Shown here piece after piece: positions 46,118 through 54,399 of a DNA stretch of 64,000 nucleotides. Numbering within the stretch: position 1 is the stretch's first letter; each line of letters starts with the position of its first letter. Made by a program: the position numbers and the translations under genes. The DNA is from Ruminiclostridium josui JCM 17888 (GTDB lineage Bacteria; Bacillota; Clostridia; Acetivibrionales; DSM-1351). The stretch is from NCBI RefSeq assembly GCF_000526495.1, contig NZ_JAGE01000001.1:496001-560000 (forward strand), written 5' to 3'. Below the pieces are notes generated by a model. The model made no database searches and was not told the origin of the DNA. It saw only the letters and a program-made list of their open reading frames with translations.

Positions 46118-47866
46118 CTATCTAATTTTTATATGGACTTCACGAAGCTGTTTTTCTGTTACTTCACTGGGAGCACCACACATCAAATCCTGGGCGTTGC
46201 CGTTTAATGGGAATGGTATAACCTCTCTAATGTTTTCCTCGTTTCTCAGCAACATAATCATTCGGTCAACACCCGGAGCCATTCCGGCATGTGGAGGAGC
46301 ACCATACTGAAATGCATTATACAATGCACCGAATTTTTGCTGTAGGTCTTCCTCTGTATAACCTGCAATTTCAAAAGCTCTGACCATTATATCTAAACTA
46401 TGGTTTCTAACTGCACCAGAGGACAATTCAATGCCGTTACAAACTATATCATACTGATATGCAAGAATTTCTAATGGATTTTTGCTATTCAGGGTTTCAA
46501 GTCCGCCTTGAGGCATTGAGAATGGATTATGTGTAAATATAATCTTCTCTTCTTCTTTGTCATACTCAAACATAGGAAAATCATTAACAAAACAGAAACG
46601 GTATGCATTTTTCTCACAAATATCAAGACGGATGCCAAGTTCTGTGCGAATCTGTCCAGCCAAAAGTGCTGTACGTTCTTCTGTATCTGCTATAAAGAAA
46701 ATTGTATCACCCGGATTCAGCCCTGCAATTTGTGCAATCTCTCCCTTCATGTCATCGGGAATAAATTTATCAATAGGTCCCTTATAGGTCATGTCGTCAT
46801 TTACTTCAAGATAACCCAAGCCACCCATGCCAATTGAAACAGCAAATTCTAGCAGTTTTTCATGAAATCCCTTTGACATATCAGCATGTACCTTGATTGC
46901 ACGAACCGTTTTGTTATGAAAAGGTTTAAAGGTACATCTCTGGAAGAAATCAGTTACATCCACTATTCTTAGAGGATTTCTCAAATCTGGTTTATCAGTT
47001 CCGAATTCAAGCATTGCCTGCTTATAGCTTATTACCGGATATGGTGCCTCTGTTACTTTGCTTCCTTCTGGGGCAAATTTCTTAAATGCAGCTGTCAACA
47101 CTTCTTCTCCCACCCGGAATACATCTTCCTGTGTAGCAAAGCTCATTTCAAAATCCAACTGATAAAATTCCCCTGGTGAACGGTCTGCACGAGCATCCTC
47201 ATCACGGAAGCAAGGTGCTATCTGAAAATACTTATCAAAACCGGATACCATTAAAAGCTGCTTGTATTGTTGAGGCGCCTGTGGTAGTGCATAGAACTTT
47301 CCTTTGTATTTACGGGATGGAACTATATAATCTCTGGCACCTTCTGGGGATGAAGCACAGAGAATAGGTGTCTGGATTTCCAAAAAGCCCATCTCAGTCA
47401 TCTTTTGTCTTAAAAAACTGATAACTTCTGATCTGAATATTATATTGTCTTTGACTTTCTTATTTCTTAAATCAAGATAACGGTATTTGAGACGTAAATC
47501 TTCGCGTATTTCTTTTGAAGTCATTACTTCAAAAGGTAGTTGTTTATACACCTTACCAAGTATTTCAACGGATTGTGCTTCCATTTCAATTGTTCCTGTA
47601 GGTATTTTAGGATTATATGTTTCTTCGTCGCGTATTTCAATTTTGCCCTCAACGCATATACAGTCTTCCTTGTTGATTCCGGTTAGAAGGTTTTTGTCTC
47701 GTAATACAACCTGCATTACGCCATACATATCTCTTAAATCTATGAAGGATACTCCTCCATGATCTCTGATGTTCTCAACCCATCCTGCTATTTTTAATTC
47801 ACAGCCAACATCACTTTCGCTGATTTTGTCCAATGTCCTGTTACGATAAATGTTTGATGTGTTCAT
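46118..47866 (-). CDS. aspS: aspartyl-tRNA synthetase, probably non-discriminating
   Basis: A 582-residue bacterial-type AspRS: OB anticodon domain (1-110), class II motif 2 FRDEDARADRSPGEF, the GAD insertion, and motif 3 PGVDRMIMLL. Start ATG 47866 follows AAAAGGAG; the open frame begins 15 codons earlier inside the leader. The anticodon-domain residue after RD is His36 (RDHGG), which in studied enzymes goes with charging both tRNA-Asp and tRNA-Asn. The T-box upstream reads an Asn codon. No gatCAB adjoins it. Confidence 0.96.
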   Translation of the reverse strand: MNTSNIYRNRTLDKISESDVGCELKIAGWVENIRDHGGVSFIDLRDMYGVMQVVLRDKNLLTGINKEDCICVEGKIEIRDEETYNPKIPTGTIEMEAQSVEILGKVYKQLPFEVMTSKEIREDLRLKYRYLDLRNKKVKDNIIFRSEVISFLRQKMTEMGFLEIQTPILCASSPEGARDYIVPSRKYKGKFYALPQAPQQYKQLLMVSGFDKYFQIAPCFRDEDARADRSPGEFYQLDFEMSFATQEDVFRVGEEVLTAAFKKFAPEGSKVTEAPYPVISYKQAMLEFGTDKPDLRNPLRIVDVTDFFQRCTFKPFHNKTVRAIKVHADMSKGFHEKLLEFAVSIGMGGLGYLEVNDDMTYKGPIDKFIPDDMKGEIAQIAGLNPGDTIFFIADTEERTALLAGQIRTELGIRLDICEKNAYRFCFVNDFPMFEYDKEEEKIIFTHNPFSMPQGGLETLNSKNPLEILAYQYDIVCNGIELSSGAVRNHSLDIMVRAFEIAGYTEEDLQQKFGALYNAFQYGAPPHAGMAPGVDRMIMLLRNEENIREVIPFPLNGNAQDLMCGAPSEVTEKQLREVHIKIR

Positions 47867-47897
47867 AAGTATTCTCCTTTTATAAATATTTGAGCAT

Positions 47898-48237
47898 AAA
47901 AAAATGCTCATCCAAAACTATAAAGTTCAGGACGAACACATAATGTCCGCGGTACCACCTGAATTACTGACTAACAGTCACTCAACGGTTCAAAAAACCT
48001 TGCTGTTTTTCGCACAGCTTACGGCTCACCTACTTATCACACAATATTTCTTTGTATGATGTTCAGATTGCAGCTGATAAAGTGTTATTCACGCAAATTC
48101 ACTTTATGGGGTTCTCACTATCTCCCACTCACTGAGAACGATAAGTTGCGTTACTTCTCTTCGTCATCGCCATTTAATTCAATTATAATTCTTGTGTTTT
48201 TATGCAGGCATCGACTTTATGCCAAATATTATCACAT
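47898..48237 (-). promoter_or_regulatory. T-box riboswitch of aspS, Asn-type specifier
   Basis: The T-box core AGGTGGTACCGCGG is at 47960-47947, followed by the TTCGTCC...GGATGA terminator stem and seven Ts (near 47898). Upstream, GATGACGAAGAGAAGTA starts stem I, and ACGCAA/TTGCGT plus GTTCTC/GAGAAC form its arms. On the 3' side of stem I the specifier region reads GTGAATAACAC: AAC (48086-48084) followed by A is in the expected place, whereas no GAC or GAT is present there. Binding of uncharged tRNA-Asn is therefore predicted. Confidence 0.9.
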
Positions 48238-48243
48238 CCTTTC

Positions 48244-48271
48244 ATTATATAAAAAAAGAACCACATGTAAA
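48244..48271 (-). promoter_or_regulatory. aspS promoter
   Basis: On the minus strand, TTTACA (48271-48266), 16 bases and TATAAT (48249-48244) lie just upstream of the T-box leader; start near 48237. Confidence 0.7.
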
Positions 48272-48301
48272 TTTATCCCAAAATTTACCAATGTGATTCT
48301 T
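48256..48301. repeat. imperfect inverted repeat over the aspS -35 box
   Basis: AAGAA, CACAT and TAAATTT on one side pair with AATTTA, ATGTG and TTCTT on the other, with small bulges and a 7-base centre. It overlaps the aspS -35 element, so it could be an operator or a terminator for transcripts arriving from the GH8 side. Confidence 0.5.
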
Positions 48302-48316
48302 ATTATTACAGTATCA

Positions 48317-48410
48317 CATAGGTACAAGTCTTAGCACTTGCACCTATGATTTTCTTCTCATAGCTACAAGTGCTAAATATTGTACCCATTATTCAGTTTT
48401 ATAAACTGAA
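48317..48410. repeat. nested and mutually exclusive hairpins downstream of the GH8 gene
   Basis: GGTACAA (48321-48327) pairs with TTGTACC (48380-48386), TTAGCACTTG (48331-48340) with CAAGTGCTAA (48367-48376) and CTATGA (48344-48349) with TCATAG (48358-48363): one 66-base nested hairpin. The same left side, CATAGGTACAAGT, could instead pair with ACTTGCACCTATG (48336-48348), an alternative fold. A separate perfect hairpin TTCAGTTT/AAACTGAA lies at 48392-48410. No coding frame is convincing here; the intergenic region of about 370 bases holds only these elements. Confidence 0.6.
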
Positions 48411-48554
48411 CCTTCAACATATTAACTCCTGCCTTTTTAGTTTATAATAATTTAGTATGTCATATTCAAGTGTATATGTCAAGAAAAATATTCATTTTTC
48501 CAAATAGTGTTTATAAATCGTAATTCGGCGTCAAATAAGGTAATTAAGCAAAAT

Positions 48555-48592
48555 TATACAGGGCAGACCAACTAGGCGGTCTGCCCTGTATA
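48555..48592 (-). terminator. terminator of the GH8 gene
   Basis: TATACAGGGCAGACC (48555-48569) and GGTCTGCCCTGTATA (48578-48592) are perfect 15-base complements, 20 bases after the stop codon. The T-tract on the minus strand (ATAATTTTGC) is weak. Confidence 0.75.
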
Positions 48593-48611
48593 AAAATAAT
48601 ATGTAAGGTGA

Positions 48612-50045
48612 TTATAGAGTTTTTATTATACCTAATAGATATTGCTTTAATACTGCAAAATCCATTGCATCAACAGTACCGTCACCATTTGTATCTGCCG
48701 CTTCCAAATTAGGCAATGTACTTGTCTTACCTAGGAGATAAGACTTAAGTAATGCAAAGTCAACAGAATCAATAGTGCCATCTTCGTTAATATCGCCACG
48801 TGTTACTTCAGGGGCTGTAGGTGCACCCCAAATCTTGAAGTTTCCGCTTACATGAAGCATTCCAAGCATGTAGAGCATTCCATCGTAATAACGATATTGA
48901 CCTGATGGAACAGCAGTATTCCATAATTCATCAACAAAAGGCTTAGCAGTCGCTGCATCTGAAGCCAAAGCTGATACGGCATTCATAGCTACCAATCCCG
49001 GAGAATGGTCACTGCTTAGCTTTGAACCTGATAATGTATATTGGTTACCGTAAGATGACAACCCTTGGTTTTTGAAGAAATTCTGAATTTTAGGCGCGAA
49101 TGTAGTTGCTGGCCAGCTGTCTTTTTGCCACCAAGCATAGTCTACACAAGCATTTTGAATAACTCTCCATGCATCAAATCTAAAATCTCCATGACCTGAA
49201 CTCCATGAAACTTCTTTTGCTGAACCATCAAAGTTTGCATAGTCAGGATTCAGTCCTGTTGTTGGATGAGTAGACTTTTTAAAGAATTCTCTACTCGTTG
49301 CAGCTACTTTACTCCAAGTAGCTCTATCTCTTTCTGGTCCCCACATTGCCCATAATTCATAAAATGCTGGGAGATGATAGGATGGATCTGTAAAATCATA
49401 ATTTCCTGCGCTTGGGCAGAATACAACCTGATTTGCGTTTTTATTGATCATATTATATCCAACACCGTCATCTGACTGGTGAAGCATTGCATCCAATATA
49501 GTCTGTGCTTCTGCTTCGTAGTTGAATATACCTGTTCCGTTCCCCCATCTGCGTGCAGCAAAGAGGAGAGCCATAGCAAAGTATTCATCTCCGTCTGAAG
49601 CAGGAGTGCTATCTATTATACCGCCATCATAGTTACACTGCCATGCAAAAAATCCCTTAAATTGGCCGGAGGTTTGATACATGTGGTTTCTAGCCCATTT
49701 CCACAGCATATCAAATTCCTTCTGTTTGTCCATTTGAACACAAATCATCATACCATATGACATACCTTCTGAACGTACGTCACCGTTTCCAGTATCTCTT
49801 ATGTATGCCTCGCCGTTTCCTGTTTCATAAAATAGCCTTTGATTGTTTGTGTCTCCTTTGAAAAACTTATCGAACATAGTATCAAGTTTGTCTTTTACCT
49901 GAGCCTCTGTCCTTCCTGTCTCAACAAAGATGTTCCTGTAGTTTCCGGTGGCATAATATCCGCCTGTTTCTGCACTTGCTATATTTATTGGTATAATTGA
50001 AACAATCATAGCCAAAACAAGCAAGCAAGAAAAAAACTTTTTCAT
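48612..50045 (-). CDS. secreted GH8 enzyme with type I dockerin (exo-oligoxylanase/xylanase-like)
   Basis: A 477-residue cellulosomal enzyme. Start ATG 50045 follows GGGGAGG; the open frame begins 30 codons earlier. Signal peptide to about residue 25 (NIASA), GH8 domain about 30-400, linker, dockerin about 415-475 with two calcium loops (DINEDGTIDSVDF, DTNGDGTVDAMDF), each with FA-L/V-LK and YLLG. Catalytic Glu is in DVRSEGMSYGM and the Asp in DFRFDAWRV. The sequence resembles the reducing-end xylose-releasing exo-oligoxylanase subgroup (HSPGLVAMNA) more than endoglucanases. It stands alone, outside any scaffoldin cluster. Confidence 0.9.
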   Translation of the reverse strand: MKKFFSCLLVLAMIVSIIPINIASAETGGYYATGNYRNIFVETGRTEAQVKDKLDTMFDKFFKGDTNNQRLFYETGNGEAYIRDTGNGDVRSEGMSYGMMICVQMDKQKEFDMLWKWARNHMYQTSGQFKGFFAWQCNYDGGIIDSTPASDGDEYFAMALLFAARRWGNGTGIFNYEAEAQTILDAMLHQSDDGVGYNMINKNANQVVFCPSAGNYDFTDPSYHLPAFYELWAMWGPERDRATWSKVAATSREFFKKSTHPTTGLNPDYANFDGSAKEVSWSSGHGDFRFDAWRVIQNACVDYAWWQKDSWPATTFAPKIQNFFKNQGLSSYGNQYTLSGSKLSSDHSPGLVAMNAVSALASDAATAKPFVDELWNTAVPSGQYRYYDGMLYMLGMLHVSGNFKIWGAPTAPEVTRGDINEDGTIDSVDFALLKSYLLGKTSTLPNLEAADTNGDGTVDAMDFAVLKQYLLGIIKTL

Positions 50046-50176
50046 TTTACTTTCCTCCCCTAATAGAAAAAATTTTGTATATAGTGTTAATCCAGGTTTT
50101 AGCCCGAACAACCTTAATACCTTTTTGAAAAGCATTTTATAAACAGCGCATGATTTAACCTATTAAACCCTTCATA

Positions 50177-50205
50177 AGTTTAGCATATAAAACCTATACT
50201 GTCAA
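50177..50205 (-). promoter_or_regulatory. GH8 promoter
   Basis: On the minus strand, TTGACA (50205-50200), 17 bases and TAAACT (50182-50177). Start near 50170 gives a 125-base leader. Confidence 0.7.
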
Positions 50206-50246
50206 ATTATGATAAATTTTGAACTTGTTTACATAATCGTTGTTCT

Positions 50247-50289
50247 AAAAAAATAAAAGCCCTTGCAAACAGTTAGAAAACCTTACAAG
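50247..50289 (-). terminator. terminator-like hairpin upstream of the GH8 promoter
   Basis: On the minus strand, CTTGTAA (50289-50283) pairs with TTGCAAG (50268-50262) and is followed by GGCTTTTATTTTTTT. It shields the GH8 promoter from upstream transcription. Confidence 0.55.
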
Positions 50290-50348
50290 AGACTTAACAT
50301 AATTAAATTTAGCTTTTATTGTATACTATTGTAATCACTTTTTTAGAA

Positions 50349-50359
50349 ATCGTTTCGAT
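50349..50359. promoter_or_regulatory. LacI-like palindrome upstream of the GH8 gene
   Basis: ATCGTTTCGAT is a palindrome (ATCG-TTT-CGAT), and its minus-strand reading CGAAACGATTTC resembles LacI/CcpA-type operators at a minority of positions. It is about 145 bases upstream of the -35 box, so a control role is speculative. The rest of 50206-50445 holds no gene. Confidence 0.25.
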
Positions 50360-50444
50360 AATCTTCCACAAAAAAATGCAGCATTTGCATAATGACTTAA
50401 TTTTTTTACGAGTATCAAGCTGCACCCAAAATAGACAGTATAAA

Positions 50445-50473
50445 ACCGCACTTTCATTTACGAATAATGCGGT
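50445..50473 (-). terminator. terminator of the ANT(6)-like gene
   Basis: On the minus strand, ACCGCA (50473-50468) pairs with TGCGGT (50450-50445) around a 17-base loop and is followed by TTTATAC. It lies 26 bases after the stop. Confidence 0.6.
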
Positions 50474-50498
50474 AACATAAAGATTCTCGATATGTATA

Positions 50499-51368
50499 TT
50501 AGCAATTCTGCCTTAGTTCACAAGCTTTCATTTTAATCAAATATTTCATCATATTATCATCATCGCTTTGGTTATATACATATCCAAAGTGTTTTCCGAC
50601 CTCAGAAGCAACAGTACGAAAAAGTTCACAGGCTGTGAAAATAGCCGTCCAAAGCATTTCATAATTTGAATAGGTATTAGTATATAACTGGTAAAGCTCT
50701 TTCGGTAAATACATTTTAAAATATTTTCCCCACATTCCTACAGAAACTGAAAATTCTGTTTTTGTGCCGATATACCACTCAATCATTCTATCAAGCTCTT
50801 TGTGAACTATTTCGTTATACATTCTCATAGCATAAGAAAATTGGTCTCGTACAATGCCCTTTGCCACATTATTAAGGCACCACCAAAATTCATTGCAGCA
50901 GGCATCATATTTGGATTTGTTAGGTTTTTGAATCCAATAGCCTTTATCATTTGCCGGAGGTATTTGCGGTAAAATATTATCCTTATCTAAAAGCGGAACA
51001 GTTAAACTGTCTGTTGTATATTCTTTATACATTTCTTCTTTGATTTGAATATGTAAATCAATACGATTGCCGTCTTTAAATAGCATCAACCAACAATAAG
51101 AACGACTATAATTCCTATTTTCTCCCCAACCAAAATCGTTGGAATCAGGTTCCTGTACCATTGCGATTTCCCCAAAAACCGAAATCCAACTCTTATCTAT
51201 CAAAAACGATTCAGTTTCAGTTACAACATAAACAATATCATAATCTTGATATTTATCCTTTTTTATATTGGGATTTGCCCTTGAGCCATTCATATAAACT
51301 GCTCGAATACGCTGGTCAGCTTTCGCAACATCTAATATTAAATCAAACATTTCCTGCTCTGTTCGCAT
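50499..51368 (-). CDS. aminoglycoside 6-adenylyltransferase-like nucleotidyltransferase
   Basis: A 289-residue protein of the ANT(6)/AadK family, which can adenylylate streptomycin. The nucleotidyltransferase site is GSRANPN with DYDIVYVV (G-S...D-x-D), and DRNEFGW-type text, here DSNDFGWGENRN, and KMYLPKELYQLYTNTYSNY match the family. A CTGAGGTG site precedes the ATG. Resistance is not shown: chromosomal AadK-like proteins often have weak activity. It is followed by a terminator and lies next to acetyltransferase genes. Confidence 0.85.
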   Translation of the reverse strand: MRTEQEMFDLILDVAKADQRIRAVYMNGSRANPNIKKDKYQDYDIVYVVTETESFLIDKSWISVFGEIAMVQEPDSNDFGWGENRNYSRSYCWLMLFKDGNRIDLHIQIKEEMYKEYTTDSLTVPLLDKDNILPQIPPANDKGYWIQKPNKSKYDACCNEFWWCLNNVAKGIVRDQFSYAMRMYNEIVHKELDRMIEWYIGTKTEFSVSVGMWGKYFKMYLPKELYQLYTNTYSNYEMLWTAIFTACELFRTVASEVGKHFGYVYNQSDDDNMMKYLIKMKACELRQNC

Positions 51369-51411
51369 GTTTTCACCTCAGTAAAAATCTTAAATACTAT
51401 AGATGCATAAA

Positions 51412-51921
51412 TTATTTAACTCTATTTTCCCAATATATAAGCTCACTATCTCTATTGATTTCAATCATTCCACACTTTTTCAATAATTTAATCGAACCTA
51501 TGTTATCAATTAAGCAATCAGCCTTAATAACCTTTACTTTGTTTTTTTGTGAAGCCCACTCTATCAGTGAACTTGCTGCTTCATACCCATAACCCTTTTG
51601 CTGCTCTTCTTTTATAAAACCAAACCCTATTTCAATTTCTCCATTTTCATTCGGCGCGCCTTTAAAACCGGCATCGCCTATAACAGTCATATCTTCTTTT
51701 TTTACAATCATCCATACATAAAACCCGTCAGTCTCATTTTTCTTCATTCTGTCTTTTATGAAATGTAAAATATCTAAAGTATCTTGAAGTGGCCACTTGC
51801 CATTAAATTTAACACCTAGCTTTTCATACTCCTCAGTACTACCGCTTAAAACTGTACATACCATTGAATGTGTCATAGGCATAATAATAAGTCTTTCTGT
51901 TTCAATATTGTGTGCTACCAT
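51412..51921 (-). CDS. GNAT acetyltransferase (RimJ/RimL-like)
   Basis: A 169-residue GNAT-fold acetyltransferase: ETERLIIMPMT at the start, IGFGFIKEEQQKGYGYEAASSLIEWA around the acetyl-CoA-binding loop (Q/R-x-x-G-x-G/A as QQKGYGYEA), and LLKKCGMIE near the end. The substrate is unknown. AAGGAG precedes the ATG, whose codon lies inside the remnant methyltransferase frame (20-base overlap). Confidence 0.85.
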   Translation of the reverse strand: MVAHNIETERLIIMPMTHSMVCTVLSGSTEEYEKLGVKFNGKWPLQDTLDILHFIKDRMKKNETDGFYVWMIVKKEDMTVIGDAGFKGAPNENGEIEIGFGFIKEEQQKGYGYEAASSLIEWASQKNKVKVIKADCLIDNIGSIKLLKKCGMIEINRDSELIYWENRVK

Positions 51922-52177
51922 TATTTTTTCTCCTTGTAATATATCGTAAATTAATTTTTAACATTTGATACCAATCATTACGAAAGTTTATATCAGGGAC
52001 AGCACACCGGATATAAACACCTGGTTTTAAATACTTATACCAGTTTATTGCTGCTAATATTCCTTCTTCATATGTTAAGTGTTCCCATGCATGTTCTGCC
52101 AACATAGCATCTATACTTTCTTCTGAAAATAATTTATTCCAATCATCTATAGAAAGCTGCCATATCTTCCCTGAGGT
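51902..52177 (-). pseudogene. remnant of a COG4627-like SAM methyltransferase
   Basis: An open frame of about 91 residues that resembles the middle of predicted SAM-dependent methyltransferases: IDAMLAEHAWEHLTYEEG, YKYLKPGVYIRCAVPD and FRNDWYQ. Nothing like the family's N-terminus precedes it, because the frame opens directly behind the stop codon of the upstream GNAT gene in the same frame. The C-terminus turns non-homologous after WYQ. Only an internal ATG (52105) without a ribosome site is available, so it is probably a fragment, not a gene. Confidence 0.65.
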
Positions 52178-52591
52178 TTATAAAGTTTTAGTAAAATAAT
52201 AGCGGCTTCCTGTGATAGGGAAGCTCTCAAGTGTAAATACTTCCTTGTAACCATGCTTTTTATAAAATTCAGGTGCTTGAAAACTAAAAGTATCCAAAAA
52301 TGAATACTTGCAACCTCTCTCTCTTGCTGTTTGTTCTGCCTTATTTAAAATATTGCTTCCAATATTGCATCTTCTCAATTCTTCACTTACCCATAAATAT
52401 TTAATAAACAACCAATTACCATGTGTATTTCCTATTAGGCCGGCAACTGTGTTACCTTTTTCATCTTGTAGATAAACACCTAAATCCTTCGGATTTTTAT
52501 CTTCTATTCTAGCAGAATTATATTCTAATAAACCTTGATAAACAATATCTTCATCTTGTTTCTTTATTTCATCAGTAACCTTGATCTCCAT
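52178..52591 (-). CDS. GNAT acetyltransferase
   Basis: A 137-residue GNAT protein: GLIGNTHGNWLFIKYLWVSEELRRCNIGSNILNKAEQ holds the beta4 strand and the acetyl-CoA pyrophosphate-binding loop (R-R-C-N-I-G-S), followed by FYKKHGYKEVF. The substrate is unknown. AAAGGAG lies 11 bases before the ATG. It is followed directly by the methyltransferase remnant in the same frame. Confidence 0.85.
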   Translation of the reverse strand: MEIKVTDEIKKQDEDIVYQGLLEYNSARIEDKNPKDLGVYLQDEKGNTVAGLIGNTHGNWLFIKYLWVSEELRRCNIGSNILNKAEQTARERGCKYSFLDTFSFQAPEFYKKHGYKEVFTLESFPITGSRYYFTKTL

Positions 52592-52701
52592 TTTGATTCA
52601 ATATCTCCTTTATTAAAATTCAAACACACATTAATATATAATAATTTTTAATATACCAGTTGTCAAATTTCAACTATCTTTAAGGTAACTAAACAAAAAA
52701 A

Positions 52702-52726
52702 GAAGTGGGGCACTCATCCTCACTTC
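52702..52726 (-). terminator. terminator of the P-loop kinase gene
   Basis: On the minus strand, GAAGTG (52726-52721) pairs with CACTTC (52707-52702) with inner GG/CC pairing and is followed by TTTTTTTG. Confidence 0.85.
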
Positions 52727-52747
52727 ATAACAATTTCATGTAGTATT

Positions 52748-53335
52748 TTACAATATGCTTTCTATAATCCTATCAATGACATTATCCCATGGCCTAGATT
52801 CAACCACTTTTATCCCCAGCTTCTCACAGGTATTCACTAACCAAGCTCCATACTCGATACTGATATCTGATCTGAAATGTTGTAATTCGCCGCCCTCTCT
52901 GGCAAGATAATTCTGCAAAATTTGGTTTTTATCTGGTTCATTTATATATACAGATTTTACCTTTGAATTTTCAAAAGATGCCGTAAGTTCAGGGTGTATA
53001 AAATCGCCCTCAATAATGACCGGTACACCAGACTCAATATGGTTTTCAACAATTGCCTTAATTCCGGGAATCATTTCTTTACTTACGTCAATAAGCCACT
53101 TTACATTTCCACTTACACCAATATCCATCCAGTCTATGCCACTACTCCAACAATGAATTGCCGGAAGAATCTCTTTCGTCGTCATTGCCTTTACGGCTTG
53201 GCAAATATCATCCGCTTCCATGACATTCACTTTATATAAACGAGCAAGTTCATAAGCAGCACTTGATTTACCCATACCTGAAGCACCACCTATAAATAAA
53301 ACTGTCCAATTTCTGTCTCTGTTCAATTTATCCAC
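52748..53335 (-). CDS. P-loop kinase-like protein (2-phosphoglycerate kinase or zeta-like fold)
   Basis: A 195-residue protein with Walker A FIGGASGMGKSSAA near residue 14 and a DD/E pair later (EADDICQAV; VIIEGDFIHP, where E and D fit Walker B). The overall layout resembles small-molecule kinases such as 2-phosphoglycerate kinase or chloramphenicol-phosphotransferase relatives. The substrate is unknown. Start GTG follows AAGGAG. It closes the accessory-looking group with its own terminator. Confidence 0.7.
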   Translation of the reverse strand: MDKLNRDRNWTVLFIGGASGMGKSSAAYELARLYKVNVMEADDICQAVKAMTTKEILPAIHCWSSGIDWMDIGVSGNVKWLIDVSKEMIPGIKAIVENHIESGVPVIIEGDFIHPELTASFENSKVKSVYINEPDKNQILQNYLAREGGELQHFRSDISIEYGAWLVNTCEKLGIKVVESRPWDNVIDRIIESIL

Positions 53336-53515
53336 CCTTCTCCTTACCAGTTTTTAATAATTATGTATAATGAAAACAAACTATTCTATATTAATAGTTC
53401 CTGCTTTAGCTGCTAATAGTTTTGTCAGCAATATCGTAATCTTGAGCTTGTCATATAATCATTTAAGTCTCCATTTTTGCTTCAGCAAGTTTTCGATTAC
53501 CTTCAAAGCAAAAAA

Positions 53516-53544
53516 CCGCAGTTCAGATTTACCAAAACTTGCGG
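53516..53544 (-). terminator. terminator of the mtnK-mtnA-aldolase operon
   Basis: On the minus strand, CCGCAAGTT (53544-53536) pairs with AACTGCGG (53523-53516) and is followed by TTTTTTG. It lies about 58 bases after the aldolase stop; the rest of 53345-53600 holds no gene. Confidence 0.75.
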
Positions 53545-53601
53545 CATAAGTTAATTAAATATTTTAACGGCAAAGTATCCATAATCTATGCTCCTTTAAT
53601 T

Positions 53602-54399
53602 TTAATTGCTTCGATACTTCTTCAGAACAGTTTTTGTTACCTCTTCAACTATATCTCGAATTAATAATTCATCAGGTGGATTATCATCTGTACTTCTTTC
53701 CAAATCCTTACCCTTCGGTACTCCTCCTGTATTGATTCCAAAATTTCGGCGGATTTCAACCAACTCTGAAATCTGCTTGGAGCTAAGTTCATTGGCTTTT
53801 CCGATTATATTTCCTGTGTACATTAATACTGTAGCATAGTATTCCAGCGACTCAAGGCGATGATATGCCTCAAATACATCCTTTCCCCAGGTTACAGCCC
53901 CATGATTTGCAAGAAGTACCGCATTGTAATCCCGGCAATAGGGTGCTATTGAATCAGGGACAGCCTGACTGCCAGGGGTGGCATAAGGAGCTATGGGAAC
54001 AGTTCCCAAATTTACTACTGCTTCAGGCAATATAGCCCTGTCCAGTTCAATCCCCGCAATTGCAAAGGAAGTGGCCACCGGTGGATGTGCATGAGTTACA
54101 GCCATTACATCTGGATTTTCACTATATACTCGCAGGTGCATTTTTAATTCTGACGAAGGTTTTGTGGTTCCGGATATAACCTGTCCCTGTAAATCCACTT
54201 TCACCAGCATTTCCTCTGTCATATATCCTTTAGAAACACATGTAGGAGTTGTCAATATTTCGTTTTCGCCAATCTTAATACTTATGTTGCCATCATTGGA
54301 AGCTACAAAGCCTTTTAAATACATTCTCTTTCCAATTTCAACTATGGCATGTGCGGCTTCTTCATGAGTAAGATATTTAGAAATGTTTTTCTTTGCCAT
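53602..54399 (-). CDS. class II aldolase of the MTR/5-deoxyribose salvage (DHAP shunt) type
   Basis: A 265-residue class II aldolase/fuculose-phosphate aldolase family protein. Zinc ligands are in VTHAHPPVATS and ANHGAVTWG; the catalytic Glu is in SSELKMHLRVY. It starts one base into the stop of mtnA (TAATG), so it is co-translated with it. Family members cleave 5-deoxyribulose-1-phosphate or methylthioribulose-1-phosphate to DHAP and an aldehyde. That function is inferred from the operon; L-fuculose-phosphate activity cannot be excluded. Confidence 0.88.
   Translation of the reverse strand: MAKKNISKYLTHEEAAHAIVEIGKRMYLKGFVASNDGNISIKIGENEILTTPTCVSKGYMTEEMLVKVDLQGQVISGTTKPSSELKMHLRVYSENPDVMAVTHAHPPVATSFAIAGIELDRAILPEAVVNLGTVPIAPYATPGSQAVPDSIAPYCRDYNAVLLANHGAVTWGKDVFEAYHRLESLEYYATVLMYTGNIIGKANELSSKQISELVEIRRNFGINTGGVPKGKDLERSTDDNPPDELLIRDIVEEVTKTVLKKYRSN

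Noticed and set aside
48612-50045. Calling the GH8 gene an endoglucanase (CelC)
   Set aside because: The active-site surroundings look closer to exo-oligoxylanases, and it stands apart from any scaffoldin gene; the substrate should stay open.
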